Source: an uncultured Christensenellaceae bacterium (GTDB taxonomy: Bacteria; Bacillota; Clostridia; Christensenellales; UBA3700). From it: a stretch of 64,000 bases of DNA. The notes under the pieces were generated by a model. It ran no database searches. It was not told the origin of the DNA and saw nothing but the letters and a program-made list of their open reading frames with translations. This document shows positions 1-8,766 of the stretch, piece after piece (within the stretch, counting starts at the first letter, position 1; each line of letters starts with the position of its first letter). Where the stretch lies: contig CALWRH010000002.1 in NCBI GenBank assembly GCA_944383895.1, positions 62,001-126,000 on the forward strand, read 5' to 3'. A program made the translations under genes and the position numbers.

Positions 1-1331
1 TCAAGGACAACAGCGTGATATACGGCGATCCTCTCAGCGGAAACGAAGTGTATTTCGTATCGGCAAGCGGTCTTATCGGCAGCGATAAGTTCACGATGAC
101 GGGCTACGAATATCTCTCAGAATACGTCCCCGGACAGACTGCCGCGGGTGCTTCGATAGAAGTAGAGATCCTCTATACTCTCGACAACGAGGCAAATTAT
201 AACGTGAACGGCGGAGAGAAGCTTGTTGCCCGTCTTAACGTGCAGAAACGCGTTCTTGAAGGCACGATCGGCGCGGCAGACAAGAAGTATGACGGGACCG
301 CATACAACGGTGTGACCGCAGAGTGGAACAATCTCGTAGGAGAGGATACAGTGTCCGTAACTTTCGAGTATTCTTCCGACGGCAGGAATTTCACGGCAGA
401 GGCTCCCGTACATGCAGGCACATATTACGTCAGAGCGGCGGCAACCGAGGATAACGCCAATTACTCCGTAAATCCGCTCGAAACCGCAAAGTTCACGATA
501 ACGAAAGCTGACGCTCCCGTCATTAACGCAACGGTAAAAGACGTCGTATACAGCGGTCAGATAATCAATCCTGCGGATACGGTCGAATATACGGTGAACG
601 GACTTGTCGGGGCTGACGCTCAGCTTGCGGCAAACGTCAGAATATACTGCACCGAAACTATACTCGGCGCCGGCGAATATACCGTAGGACTTGTGCTTAA
701 CGGACTCAAGGACTACGAGGACGCAGAAACGGTTACCGTAGTATTGACCGTGGCTCGCGCTGACAGAGAGATTTCCGCTACCGCGCGTATGGGTTACGGC
801 TATGTCGACGTCAATGTCAATGAAAGAAATACGGTAGAATATTCTCTTGACAACGTTAGCTGGAACGCTTTGCCTTCCGACGGCAGAATAAGCGTAGAAG
901 TCAGCGGCATAGTCAGCGTATATCTGCGCTATAAGCAGACCGACAACTACAATCAGAGCGAGGCGGTAAAAGTCGACGCCAACATCACCTACGACGTGCT
1001 CGAAGAATACGTCGGCAGAAATTATGCGGATACAGAAGTCAGCTTTGCAAACGCAAAAGAGATAGCTACCGTGCTCGGCTGGCAGGAAAGCGCGACGGGC
1101 GAGAAGAGCGACACCTACGAAGTTGTAGTAGGGGGCTTGCAGGGAAAATACGACAGCCTTATGAGTTCTGCAAAAGATACGGTAGTCGCGGCTCTTAACG
1201 CCGGTGCGAATATGTCGGGTTATCAGAAACTCGCCGCAACGGTCATTTCTGTATCCGTAGGAGGGCTTTCTCTCGCGGTAGGCGCGCTGGCTATAAAAAG
1301 GCGTAAGGGAGGATATAAAAATGAAAAATAA
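1..1331 (+). CDS. Surface protein with MBG-like Ig repeats, 5' end missing
   Basis: The open frame continues upstream to the window edge, so this is the C-terminal part of a larger protein. It contains at least two beta-rich repeats of roughly 80-100 residues with the K-Y-D-G-T...G-T-Y-Y-V-R-A pattern seen in MBG-type bacterial Ig-like domains, usually extracellular spacers or adhesin stalks. The last ~35 residues form one hydrophobic segment followed by K-R-R-K, a membrane anchor with the tail inside; no LPxTG motif is seen. Its stop overlaps the start of the following lipoprotein gene by 11 bases, so the two are probably co-translated. The ligand is unknown. Confidence 0.75.
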   Translation, partial: KDNSVIYGDPLSGNEVYFVSASGLIGSDKFTMTGYEYLSEYVPGQTAAGASIEVEILYTLDNEANYNVNGGEKLVARLNVQKRVLEGTIGAADKKYDGTAYNGVTAEWNNLVGEDTVSVTFEYSSDGRNFTAEAPVHAGTYYVRAAATEDNANYSVNPLETAKFTITKADAPVINATVKDVVYSGQIINPADTVEYTVNGLVGADAQLAANVRIYCTETILGAGEYTVGLVLNGLKDYEDAETVTVVLTVARADREISATARMGYGYVDVNVNERNTVEYSLDNVSWNALPSDGRISVEVSGIVSVYLRYKQTDNYNQSEAVKVDANITYDVLEEYVGRNYADTEVSFANAKEIATVLGWQESATGEKSDTYEVVVGGLQGKYDSLMSSAKDTVVAALNAGANMSGYQKLAATVISVSVGGLSLAVGALAIKRRKGGYKNEK

Positions 1332-1806
1332 GAAAAGACTTGTAATTGTCGCGCTTGCGCTTATTATTGCGGTTTCGGCAGTGTTGCTAACGGCATGTAA
1401 CAGCGAAGAAAAAGTCTATGAAAGCATCTTTACGCTTTGCTCGAAACAGAACAATCTGCAGATCACGGTAAAGCAGGGAGATATAACCGTCTATACCTAT
1501 AAGGACGGAGCAGGCAGCAGCGATTTCGAAGATCTTCAAATAGACGCGTCCGCTTATATACAGGCTGGCACGAACGCAGGCAAGAAACTCGCTCTCACAG
1601 ACTTTGCATCGGACGTACAAAAGACGTACAGCGACGTGTCCGGAGACTTCGAGATAAAGGGCAAGCTCGCAGATGCCAAGAGCGTTCTCGGCATAGACGT
1701 AAGCGCGAGCATACACCTCAAAGGCAACTATCTCAACAGCAAGGTAGAGATCTATCAGATAGCCTATCAACACAACGGTTTTGACGTTACGATATCTCTC
1801 GTATGA
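1321..1806 (+). CDS. Small lipoprotein of unknown function
   Basis: 161 residues. The N-terminus has K-N-K-K-R, a hydrophobic stretch and an L-T-A-C lipobox, so the mature protein should start at about Cys26 and be tethered to the outer face of the membrane. The rest is soluble, rich in Lys, Asp and Ser, with alternating beta-like segments; I recognise no domain. The gene starts inside the end of the preceding surface-protein gene and is followed 22 bases later by a strong terminator, so it is the last gene of that operon. It may act with the surface protein, but only position supports this. Confidence 0.7.
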   Translation: MKNKKRLVIVALALIIAVSAVLLTACNSEEKVYESIFTLCSKQNNLQITVKQGDITVYTYKDGAGSSDFEDLQIDASAYIQAGTNAGKKLALTDFASDVQKTYSDVSGDFEIKGKLADAKSVLGIDVSASIHLKGNYLNSKVEIYQIAYQHNGFDVTISLV

Positions 1807-1828
1807 GATATCGGGTCAACCGTTCATC

Positions 1829-1853
1829 GGCGACGCACAGCGTCGCCTTTTTT
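1829..1853 (+). terminator. Intrinsic terminator of the surface-protein operon
   Basis: Perfect 8-bp stem GGCGACGC/GCGTCGCC with a 3-nt loop followed by six T. It lies 22 bases after the lipoprotein stop. Confidence 0.9.
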
Positions 1854-2348
1854 ATGCCTTTCTGCCAATAAAGGCAATGCTTTTGACCTTTGATCGGGGA
1901 AACGGCTTTTGCCGCGGAATCAGCCGTATTTCGCGGCTTAAAACGTTGCTGCGCTTTGTTTACGGTAACGACAAAACAGAGCATAACTTTTTAATTGGAG
2001 ATAATCTGGTCTGTAACGCGTTTGTGCAGAGCTTTTCCGATATATTCGTTTCAGGTCGACGACAGAAAGACAACGTTGAAATTACTCATTTTTGTGTTTT
2101 TTATCAGCAAAAAACACGCGGCAAAACTTCTTCCGCCTTGAAAGGCGCGGGTGAATACTCGGAGTCGGCACAACGTCTGACGGCAGCCGTGTATAAGGGA
2201 AAACTTATATAGGATACGAATAATAAATACGCTCGAAAGGCAAAATAATCGCGGATATTTGAGTCGTATGCAATGATAATGCTAATTTCTGCGGGATGAT
2301 GTCTTGCAGCAGACAAAATTGTCTGATTAAAAACGCCTGTGCGGCACG
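1854..2348. other. Non-coding stretch of about 0.5 kb
   Basis: No convincing gene. An open frame of 143 codons crosses the terminator and has no ribosome-binding site or recognisable protein pattern. The one clear structure is a hairpin at 2094-2117: GTGTTTTTT and AAAAAACAC arms (9 bp, perfect) around a 6-nt loop, A/T-rich and without a following T-run. I see no tRNA, riboswitch or repeat. Confidence 0.5.
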
Positions 2349-2374
2349 AAAAAAGACGCGGCTTTTGCCGCGCC
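2349..2374 (-). terminator. Terminator of the nucleoside ABC operon
   Basis: On the minus strand GGCGCGGC-AAAA-GCCGCGTC (8 bp, one G-T pair) is followed by TTTTTT, 20 bases after the last permease stop. Confidence 0.9.
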
Positions 2375-2394
2375 TTTATGTCTTATGCAAGAGA

Positions 2395-3384
2395 TTATCT
2401 TTCTTCTCTGAAGTAGTTGAGACCTATTGCTGAAGGCTCGTTGTTGTTCTTGTGCTTTCTTACAGAAGAGATTATAAGCACGATAGCCGTAATTATGAAC
2501 GGTAGAGCGGAATAGAGCTCAGTAGGTATCTTGCTCAGGAAAGACAGGAAAGGCATAGCGTCTATGAGCACGAGTTTGGATGTGTCCAGCGTAAAGAACA
2601 GACCGAAAATCAACGTGCCGAATATCGCTGCTATAGGTTTCCAATTTGCGAAAATGACGAGAGCTATCGCTATCCAGCCGAGGCCGTTGGTCCACGTCGC
2701 GCTGCCTTCGAAAGAACCTCCCATATAAAGGCTGAGATACAGACCGCCGAGACCCATTATGCCCGTGCCGCAGATTATGTTGGTATATTTTACTGCGGTT
2801 ATGTTTATGCCCGCGCTGTCTGCTGCACCGGGGTTTTCGCCCACCGCGCGTACGCGCAGGCCCGCTTTGGTCCTCTTGAGAAAAACTCCCGCGACGATCG
2901 CGATCGCTATCGCGAGATATACGAGCGGAGACTGCGAGAACAGAGCTTTTCCGATCACCGGGATATCGCTCAGTGCTCCCATATCGACCGCCTTAAATGC
3001 GTTCTGAAAAGACGGTGAGTCTGCAAGTTTCGGGAATTTATCGCCAAGACCTCTGCCTATAAAGAAATATACCGCAAGGCCGAAAGTCGTTATGGTAAGA
3101 CCTATGACGTTCTGGTTTGCCTGCAACGTAACGGTGAGGAAAGCAAAGAGAAGTCCGCACAGTCCGCCGACTATAAAAGCGCCGAGAAGTGCCGCAAACA
3201 TGCTGTCTGTGGAGCAGCCTATCAGGTAGCCGCCCATACCGCCTACCGCCATGATACCTTCTACGCCGAGGTTGAGCGATCCCGCCTTTTCGTTGAGTAT
3301 TTCTCCGACAGTGCCGTAAAGGAGAGCGATATTGTACGAAATTATCGCAAAGATAAACAATCCTAAAGCTTCTGCGATGTCCAT
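2395..3384 (-). CDS. BMP-family (nucleoside-type) ABC transporter permease 2
   Basis: 329 residues, highly hydrophobic with about eight to nine membrane segments. It carries the family hallmark E-K-A-G-x-L-N-L-G-V-E-G near residue 35, followed by the G-R-G-L-G and V-G-E-N-P segments typical of YufQ/NupQ-like permeases that pair with BMP-family binding proteins. These importers move nucleosides or, in some relatives, simple sugars. It starts directly after the stop of permease 1, ends the four-gene operon and is followed by a terminator. The xanthine phosphoribosyltransferase gene just upstream of the operon favours a purine nucleoside substrate; that is inference. Confidence 0.9.
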   Translation of the reverse strand: MDIAEALGLFIFAIISYNIALLYGTVGEILNEKAGSLNLGVEGIMAVGGMGGYLIGCSTDSMFAALLGAFIVGGLCGLLFAFLTVTLQANQNVIGLTITTFGLAVYFFIGRGLGDKFPKLADSPSFQNAFKAVDMGALSDIPVIGKALFSQSPLVYLAIAIAIVAGVFLKRTKAGLRVRAVGENPGAADSAGINITAVKYTNIICGTGIMGLGGLYLSLYMGGSFEGSATWTNGLGWIAIALVIFANWKPIAAIFGTLIFGLFFTLDTSKLVLIDAMPFLSFLSKIPTELYSALPFIITAIVLIISSVRKHKNNNEPSAIGLNYFREER

Positions 3385-5025
3385 TTATTTATCCTCCTTT
3401 GCGGTCTTTACGGCTTTTTTTGCGCCGCCTGTTTTTGCTTTGGCAGAGCTGCCCGAAACCTTTTTCGTTGTTTGTTTTGGTTTTGCAACGGTTTCTTTTT
3501 TTGCAGAAACGGTCTTTTTTGCCGTTGAAGTTTTCTTTGCCGTTTTCTTTAGCGTGTCGGATTTTTCAGCCTCAGATTTTTCAGAGTCATCCGTTTTTTC
3601 GGTGCTTTCTATGACGTCTGAGTCTTGCTTTTCTTCTTCTGCGGGAGCGTTTGCTTCGCTTTCCGTATCGGAATGCGGCAAATCCGCCGTTATGACCGTT
3701 TCTGATTTTTCAGGCTGCTCGAAGGCTTCGGTTTTTATTTCTTCGACCGCTGCTGCGGTAACGTCGCTGCTTTCGGCGTTTGCGTCGCAGATCACAGCTT
3801 GTACTTCATTGTCAGACGTGACGTCGGATGTCGGCTCAGATACGGCAGTTGCCTCTGCAAAGGCGGGCGCGGCTTTCTGTTCTTTTCTTCGTCTGAAATA
3901 AGACAGGTCGATATTGACTTTGTATCTTATAAAGAAGTCTGATGCGAGAACTATGAAAAGTATGATGCCTTGCAGAAGATCCGCAACGTTGGAGTCGACT
4001 GCGGAATAGGTAGCGCATGCCTGTACGCATCCGAACTGCAGTATGCTTATCAGCAAAGACGCTATAACAACGCCTATCGGATTGAGTCTTGCGAGCCATG
4101 CTACGACAATGCCCGTCCAGCCGACGTCGTTTGTTATCGACTCGGAGAGGGTATTAGTCGTCGAAACGTGGAAAGCGCTTGCCATACCGATAATAAACGC
4201 GGAGAAGAACATCGTGCGCAGGATCACTTTGCTGACGTTCATGCCTGCGTATTGAGCGGTGCGTTTACTGTCGCCGACGACGCAGATCTCGTAGCCGTGC
4301 TTGGTCTTGTTGAGGTATATATAAATGAATACCGTAAAGACGAGCGCGAATATGAGGGAAATGTTGAGCGAGAACCTGCCTATGCCTCCGATAGTTATCA
4401 TCCACGAGTTTTCGGGCAGAAGATTGAATATCGGGCGCGCGGAGTTCGGGTTGAGGAAGAAATCCGTGCCGTGTCTGGTCTGAAAATATTTCAGAAGATA
4501 CAGCGCTATATAGTTGAGCATCAGCGTCATAAGCGTTTCGTTGGTGCCGAACTTTACTTTGAGAACTGCCGTGAACAGACCGTAAATGCCTGCCGCGATA
4601 CCTCCGCCGAGAGCCATGACTATGATCATGAGTATCGGGCTTAAGGCGTCGTCGATGGCGATCGCGAGTGCCGCTGAGGTGATAGCTCCGATTATGAACT
4701 GACCTTCGCCGCCGATATTCCAGAATCTCATTTTGAACGAGAGGGAAAGGCCGAGCGAAGTGAGCAGAAGAGGTACGAAAGACGCGATAAAGTTTTCTAT
4801 GTTCTTATAAGCGAATTTATTGCCTATCGTACCGATAGTGAGCATCTTCTGGTAAAACGCAAAAGGATCGACCTTTACCGACGCTATGAGTACCGCGCCG
4901 ATAAGCAGTGCTATGACTATCGCGCCGACGTAAATGCCTATGCTGAACCATTTATTGGCGTGAGCGCGTTTTGTAATTCTGATAAGAGGAGCCTGTTTTT
5001 TTTTAGTGAGATCTTTTTCAGCCAT
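3385..5025 (-). CDS. BMP-family ABC permease 1 with long charged tail
   Basis: 546 residues. Residues 1 to about 377 form a normal YufP/NupP-like permease, including the W-N-I-G-G-E-G-Q motif near residue 105 and N-E-T-L-M-T-L-M-L-N-Y. From about residue 378 a tail of about 169 residues follows that is not part of this family's fold: first Ala/Glu/Ser/Asp-rich and acidic, then for the last ~55 residues Lys/Ala/Thr-rich with repeated K-K-T and A-K-K units, like a histone H1 tail. The tail should lie in the cytoplasm. The start overlaps the end of the ATPase gene by 8 bases, and the next permease follows with no gap. Confidence 0.9.
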   Translation of the reverse strand: MAEKDLTKKKQAPLIRITKRAHANKWFSIGIYVGAIVIALLIGAVLIASVKVDPFAFYQKMLTIGTIGNKFAYKNIENFIASFVPLLLTSLGLSLSFKMRFWNIGGEGQFIIGAITSAALAIAIDDALSPILMIIVMALGGGIAAGIYGLFTAVLKVKFGTNETLMTLMLNYIALYLLKYFQTRHGTDFFLNPNSARPIFNLLPENSWMITIGGIGRFSLNISLIFALVFTVFIYIYLNKTKHGYEICVVGDSKRTAQYAGMNVSKVILRTMFFSAFIIGMASAFHVSTTNTLSESITNDVGWTGIVVAWLARLNPIGVVIASLLISILQFGCVQACATYSAVDSNVADLLQGIILFIVLASDFFIRYKVNIDLSYFRRRKEQKAAPAFAEATAVSEPTSDVTSDNEVQAVICDANAESSDVTAAAVEEIKTEAFEQPEKSETVITADLPHSDTESEANAPAEEEKQDSDVIESTEKTDDSEKSEAEKSDTLKKTAKKTSTAKKTVSAKKETVAKPKQTTKKVSGSSAKAKTGGAKKAVKTAKEDK

Positions 5026-6754
5026 TGGTAACCGCCTCCTCTTTTACTTCGTCTTTGTATATTTCGTCGTATCCTGTACCCGTCATCATAAGACCGAGGT
5101 CTTCTTTGGTGGACTGATTGTGCTTTACGATACCCATGACCTTGCCGTGGCACAGCACGAGGATTCTGTCGCACAGAGCGAGCATAACGTCGAGGTCTTC
5201 GCCTACGAACAACACGCCCGTACCTTTACGTTTTTCTCTGTTGAGTATATCGTATATGCAGTAGGAAGAGTTTATGTCAAGACCTCTTACCGGGTATGCG
5301 GTGATGATAACGCGAGGATTGCCTTCTATTTCTCTGCCGAGCAGAACTTTCTGCACGTTGCCGCCCGACAACCTTCTGACGGGAATCTTGTCCACGTCGG
5401 GGGTGGAAACTTCGAGCTCTTCTACGACTTTATTTGCGAGAGCTTTTGCGTTCTTTCTGTCTACGAACGGGTAGAGGAAAGACTTTGGCATAAATCCCTT
5501 TGCGTTGCGGTAAGTCTTGAGTATCATGTTGTCTGCGACGTTCATGCTGCCTGCAAGACCCATGCCGAGTCTGTCTTCGGGTATGAAACTCATGGATATA
5601 CCCATATTGATTATGTCGAGAGGATGTTTGCCCGCGATGTTTTCGTTGCCGTACATAATAGAACCGCTTTTTACGGGGCAAAGACCCGCGATGGATTCGC
5701 ACAGTTCCTTCTGACCGCAACCCGATATGCCCGCTACGCCGAGGATCTCTCCGCTGCGAAGTTCGAAAGACACGTCGTCTATCGCGTTTGTGCCTTCAGA
5801 ATTCTGTACGGTAAGGTTTTGAACTTTGAGCAGAGTTTCGTCGAAATCTGTTTTTTCGCACTCTATCTTGAGATCGACTTTTTCGCCGACCATAAGCTCC
5901 GTCAAAAGCTGTTCGTCCGCGTCTTTAGTGACTATCGTGCCGACGTTTTCGCCTTTTCTGAGTACGGTCACGCGGTCGCTTATCTCGAGCACTTCGTTGA
6001 GTTTATGCGTGATAATGATTATCGCGCAGCCTTTTTCCTTCATTTTGCGAAGGATAGAGAAGAGCTTTTCTATCTCCTGTACGGTGAGCACGGCGGTAGG
6101 TTCGTCGAGAACGAGTATGTTAGCGCCGTAATACAATACTTTCACTATTTCGAGCGTCTGTTTTTCGCTGACCGCCATATCGCATACTTTTTTGCGGGAA
6201 TCCAGATCGAAACCGAAGTCGTGCGCGACTTTGTTTACTTTGTCGAAACGGGATCCGTTCAGAAAAGCGGTCCTGAAATAATTGACTATTTTATAATTTA
6301 GTGCAGAAAAGCACAGTTTTGTCTTGACTGAAAGTCTGCGCATCTTCTGTTTGCGCAGGGCGGCTTTGTCGAGATTCTCGCAAGGGTACAGAGAGTCGAC
6401 GTGCCTGAATTTGTCTTTAAGATCGAAAGGTTCGTCTTCTATTCCGAGCCAGATGTTGTCGGCGGCGGTAAACTTTTCTATCAGTTTGAAGTGCTGATGT
6501 ATCATGCCGATACCGAGTTTTTTAGCGTCTTCGGGAGAGTCTATGTATACCTTTGTCCCGTCGATGAATATCTGACCTTTGTCGGGGCGGTAAATGCCCG
6601 ACAACATATTCATAAGCGTAGTTTTTCCGCTTCCGTTTTCGCCGAGAAGGGCGAGTATCTCGCCCTTCCTGACGTTCAGGTCGACTTTGTTGTTTGCAAC
6701 AACGCTGCCGAAAGTTTTTGTAATGTTTTTGAGTTGAACAGCGAATTCGCTCAT
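5018..6754 (-). CDS. BMP-family ABC transporter ATP-binding protein
   Basis: 578 residues with two fused nucleotide-binding domains, as in YufO/NupO. Domain 1 has Walker A G-E-N-G-S-G-K-T (38-45), a Q-loop at H-Q-H-F and Walker B L-V-L-D-E-P, but its signature is degenerate (V-S-E-K-Q). Domain 2 has the family's usual K-less P-loop (G-I-S-G-C-G-Q) and an intact L-S-G-G-N signature, so one complete ATP site is expected. About 60 extra residues lie between the Q-loop and signature of domain 1, making it longer than the usual ~510. It energises import by the two permeases; the binding-protein gene is 18 bases upstream. Confidence 0.9.
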   Translation of the reverse strand: MSEFAVQLKNITKTFGSVVANNKVDLNVRKGEILALLGENGSGKTTLMNMLSGIYRPDKGQIFIDGTKVYIDSPEDAKKLGIGMIHQHFKLIEKFTAADNIWLGIEDEPFDLKDKFRHVDSLYPCENLDKAALRKQKMRRLSVKTKLCFSALNYKIVNYFRTAFLNGSRFDKVNKVAHDFGFDLDSRKKVCDMAVSEKQTLEIVKVLYYGANILVLDEPTAVLTVQEIEKLFSILRKMKEKGCAIIIITHKLNEVLEISDRVTVLRKGENVGTIVTKDADEQLLTELMVGEKVDLKIECEKTDFDETLLKVQNLTVQNSEGTNAIDDVSFELRSGEILGVAGISGCGQKELCESIAGLCPVKSGSIMYGNENIAGKHPLDIINMGISMSFIPEDRLGMGLAGSMNVADNMILKTYRNAKGFMPKSFLYPFVDRKNAKALANKVVEELEVSTPDVDKIPVRRLSGGNVQKVLLGREIEGNPRVIITAYPVRGLDINSSYCIYDILNREKRKGTGVLFVGEDLDVMLALCDRILVLCHGKVMGIVKHNQSTKEDLGLMMTGTGYDEIYKDEVKEEAVTNG

Positions 6755-6772
6755 CTAAATTCTCCGATTGAC

Positions 6773-7966
6773 TTATTTTTCGCTTACGCCTTTGACGTAA
6801 TAGTTCATGGTCACTTTGATAACGACGTCGTCTACATCGCCTGCTTCAGTGCCGTCAGCCTTGAGAAGAGGAGATTTCGTCTTAACGATGTTGCCTTCTG
6901 CATCAAAGGAGAGTTTTACGTCGGTGAATACGTCCCACTTGCCGCTTACGATGAGATCTCTTACCTTTTCGATCTTAGCTGCGGTGTCTTCGGTAACGTT
7001 CTTGGAAAGAGGAGAGATGTCTACGAAACCTTCTTTAAGTCCGCCGTAGTAGTTGGTCACTTTCTCCATATAGTTTTCGGGATCGTTCATAGCAGTATCG
7101 ATAGCGAGCTTGTAATAAACGTTCCAGTTCCAGATAGGAGCGGTGAGGTGAGCGTCGGGAGCTTCAGAAGTCATGTCGCTGTTGTATCCGCAGCCGAAGA
7201 TGCCTTTTTCCTGTGCAACTATCTGAGGCTGAGCGCTGTCGCAGTGCTGAGCGATGACTTCACAACCGATGTTTGCAAGTTCGACAGCAGCCTGTCTTTC
7301 TTTGGTCTGATCGCCCCATGTGCCGAGTTCCTTTACGATGACTTCAGCGGTGGGGTTGACTGCCTGTACGCCGAGAGCGAAAGCGTTGATACCGGAGCAG
7401 GTTTCAGCATATTCGGTACCGAAAGCTGCAACGTAACCTACCTTGCCGCCCTGGCTTGCTTTGAGACCTGCAGCAATACCGGAAAGATATCTTGCCTGGT
7501 AAATTCTGCCGAAGTAGTTGTTGAAGGACGTGGTATAATCGTCGCTGTCAAGACTGCTCATAGCGCCGGTAGCGTGGGTGAAGATGATGTCGCTGTATTC
7601 GGGCTTTTTAGCCGCAGCTGCCATAGCGTCTCCGTAGCCGAAGCTGATACCTATAATGAGCTGGCATCCCTGACCTGCAAGGGCGTCGATAGCGTTGGTG
7701 ACTTGCTGATTATTTTCCGGTACGTTATCTACGATCTTGAGCTGGGTGTCGGGGTTCATGCCGAGTTCCTTCATAGCTTTTACGATACCCTGATGGTGAG
7801 CGTAAGTATAACCTGAATTGTCCGTCTTGCTGTTGATGTAAATAGCGCCGACGAGGAAGCCTTCGTTTTCGGTTTCGCCGTTACAACCGGTGAGAGCCGT
7901 CAATGCTCCGAGGCTCGCTACGATCATTACAAGAACGAGCAGAAGAACTGTGAGTTTTTTCTTCAT
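6773..7966 (-). CDS. BMP-family substrate-binding lipoprotein
   Basis: 397 residues. The signal sequence M-K-K-K-L...L-T-G-C gives a membrane-anchored binding protein of the BMP/Med/PnrA family, with G-A-I-Y near the N-terminus and the family's I-I-G-I-S-F-G-Y-G-D-A and A-A-F-G-T-E-Y segments. It delivers its ligand, probably a purine nucleoside, to the ABC importer encoded immediately downstream. I place the start at 7966: GGAGG lies 8 bases upstream with good spacing, whereas the in-frame ATG at 7981 overlaps that ribosome-binding site. It is the first gene of the transporter operon and lies just after the xpt terminator. Confidence 0.92.
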   Translation of the reverse strand: MKKKLTVLLLVLVMIVASLGALTALTGCNGETENEGFLVGAIYINSKTDNSGYTYAHHQGIVKAMKELGMNPDTQLKIVDNVPENNQQVTNAIDALAGQGCQLIIGISFGYGDAMAAAAKKPEYSDIIFTHATGAMSSLDSDDYTTSFNNYFGRIYQARYLSGIAAGLKASQGGKVGYVAAFGTEYAETCSGINAFALGVQAVNPTAEVIVKELGTWGDQTKERQAAVELANIGCEVIAQHCDSAQPQIVAQEKGIFGCGYNSDMTSEAPDAHLTAPIWNWNVYYKLAIDTAMNDPENYMEKVTNYYGGLKEGFVDISPLSKNVTEDTAAKIEKVRDLIVSGKWDVFTDVKLSFDAEGNIVKTKSPLLKADGTEAGDVDDVVIKVTMNYYVKGVSEK

Positions 7967-7987
7967 TGTTTGATCCTCCATATTTTT

Positions 7988-8005
7988 CGTTATCCTGAGA
8001 TAACG
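7988..8005. promoter_or_regulatory. Inverted repeat in the leader of the nucleoside ABC operon
   Basis: CGTTATC-CTGA-GATAACG, a perfect 7-bp inverted repeat between the xpt terminator and the binding-protein start. No T-run follows, so it is not a terminator; it could be an operator or a leader hairpin. No convincing independent promoter is visible, so the operon may depend partly on read-through from xpt. Confidence 0.5.
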
Positions 8006-8020
8006 GTTTTATCGGGAATT

Positions 8021-8050
8021 AAAAAAGCGCGCGAAGACTCAGTCGCGCGC
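8021..8050 (-). terminator. xpt terminator overlapping its stop codon
   Basis: On the minus strand GCGCGCGA and TCGCGCGC arms (8 bp) enclose an 8-nt loop containing the xpt stop codon, then TTTTTT. It separates xpt from the nucleoside ABC operon and could act as a partial attenuator. Confidence 0.85.
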
Positions 8051-8614
8051 AAACACGATGTTGCCGTCGTCCATGCTTTCGACGATCGCAAGGCTTTCTA
8101 TACGCACTCCCTGAGCGCGCAGTATCTTGCCTCCCGGCTGGAAACGCTTTTCTATCGCGATCGCAGCGCCTGCCAGATTTGCTCCTGCCTGTTTTACGAG
8201 GTCGATAAGACCTGTAAGAGCAGCTCCGTTGGACAGGAAGTCGTCGATTATGAGCACGGTGTCGTTTTGCTTGAGATAATCCTTGCTTACGAGAACGTCG
8301 TAGTCGCGGTTGTGCGTATAAGAGTGGACCACGGTTTTGTAAACCGATTTGGATATATTGGAAGACGCGCTCTTTTTGGCAAATACCATAGGAACGTTGA
8401 AATACTGTGCGCAGATCGCAGCGATGGCGATACCCGACGCTTCGATAGTCAGTATTTTGGTAACGCCCGCGTCTTTATACAGGCGGTAAACTTCTTCGCC
8501 GATAGCGCGCAGAATAACGGGGTCGATCTGGTGGTTGAGAAAACCGTCGACTTTGAGAATATTGCCGGGGTAGACTGTGCCGCGGCTTTTGATAGCTTCT
8601 TCAAGTAACTGCAT
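8039..8614 (-). CDS. xpt: Xanthine phosphoribosyltransferase
   Basis: 191 residues, the normal Xpt length. It converts xanthine and PRPP to XMP in purine salvage in the cytoplasm. The PRPP-binding loop V-L-I-I-D-D-F-L-S-N-G appears near residues 123-133, with the family-typical N-terminal L-L-E-E-A-I and the V-F-A-K-K segment. It is preceded by AGAGGAAG as a ribosome-binding site and by a sigma-A promoter with a palindrome over its -10 box. It sits directly upstream of a nucleoside-type ABC importer, a natural partner for salvage. Many xpt genes carry a purine riboswitch; this leader is only about 27 nt and lacks one. Confidence 0.95.
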   Translation of the reverse strand: MQLLEEAIKSRGTVYPGNILKVDGFLNHQIDPVILRAIGEEVYRLYKDAGVTKILTIEASGIAIAAICAQYFNVPMVFAKKSASSNISKSVYKTVVHSYTHNRDYDVLVSKDYLKQNDTVLIIDDFLSNGAALTGLIDLVKQAGANLAGAAIAIEKRFQPGGKILRAQGVRIESLAIVESMDDGNIVFARD

Positions 8615-8630
8615 TAAAGACTTCCTCTAA

Positions 8631-8673
8631 AGAATATACATATATTCTAAAACACGCGCGGGAGTTAAGTCAA
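8631..8673 (-). promoter_or_regulatory. xpt promoter with overlapping 18-bp palindrome
   Basis: On the minus strand TTGACT (8673-8668), an 18-nt spacer and TAGAAT (8649-8644). A palindrome AGAATATA-CA-TATATTCT (8631-8648) covers the -10 box and start site, a plausible operator for a repressor. Confidence 0.7.
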
Positions 8674-8766
8674 TGATTTGTCAGTTTTTGGCGAAAAAAA
8701 TACAAATTGAATACAGCGCATACGCGTCTGCGTATACGCGAAAGTAATAAAGTATAACAAAATAGA

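Noticed and set aside
1781-2212. 143-codon frame after the first lipoprotein
   Set aside because: It runs through a perfect terminator, has no ribosome-binding site and no protein-like pattern.
7967-7981. Upstream start for the BMP lipoprotein
   Set aside because: The ATG overlaps the ribosome-binding site for 7966.
8615-8766. Purine riboswitch before xpt
   Set aside because: The leader from the promoter to the ATG is about 27 nt and contains no conserved purine aptamer sequence; the region upstream of the promoter holds only an imperfect hairpin (about 8717-8740).
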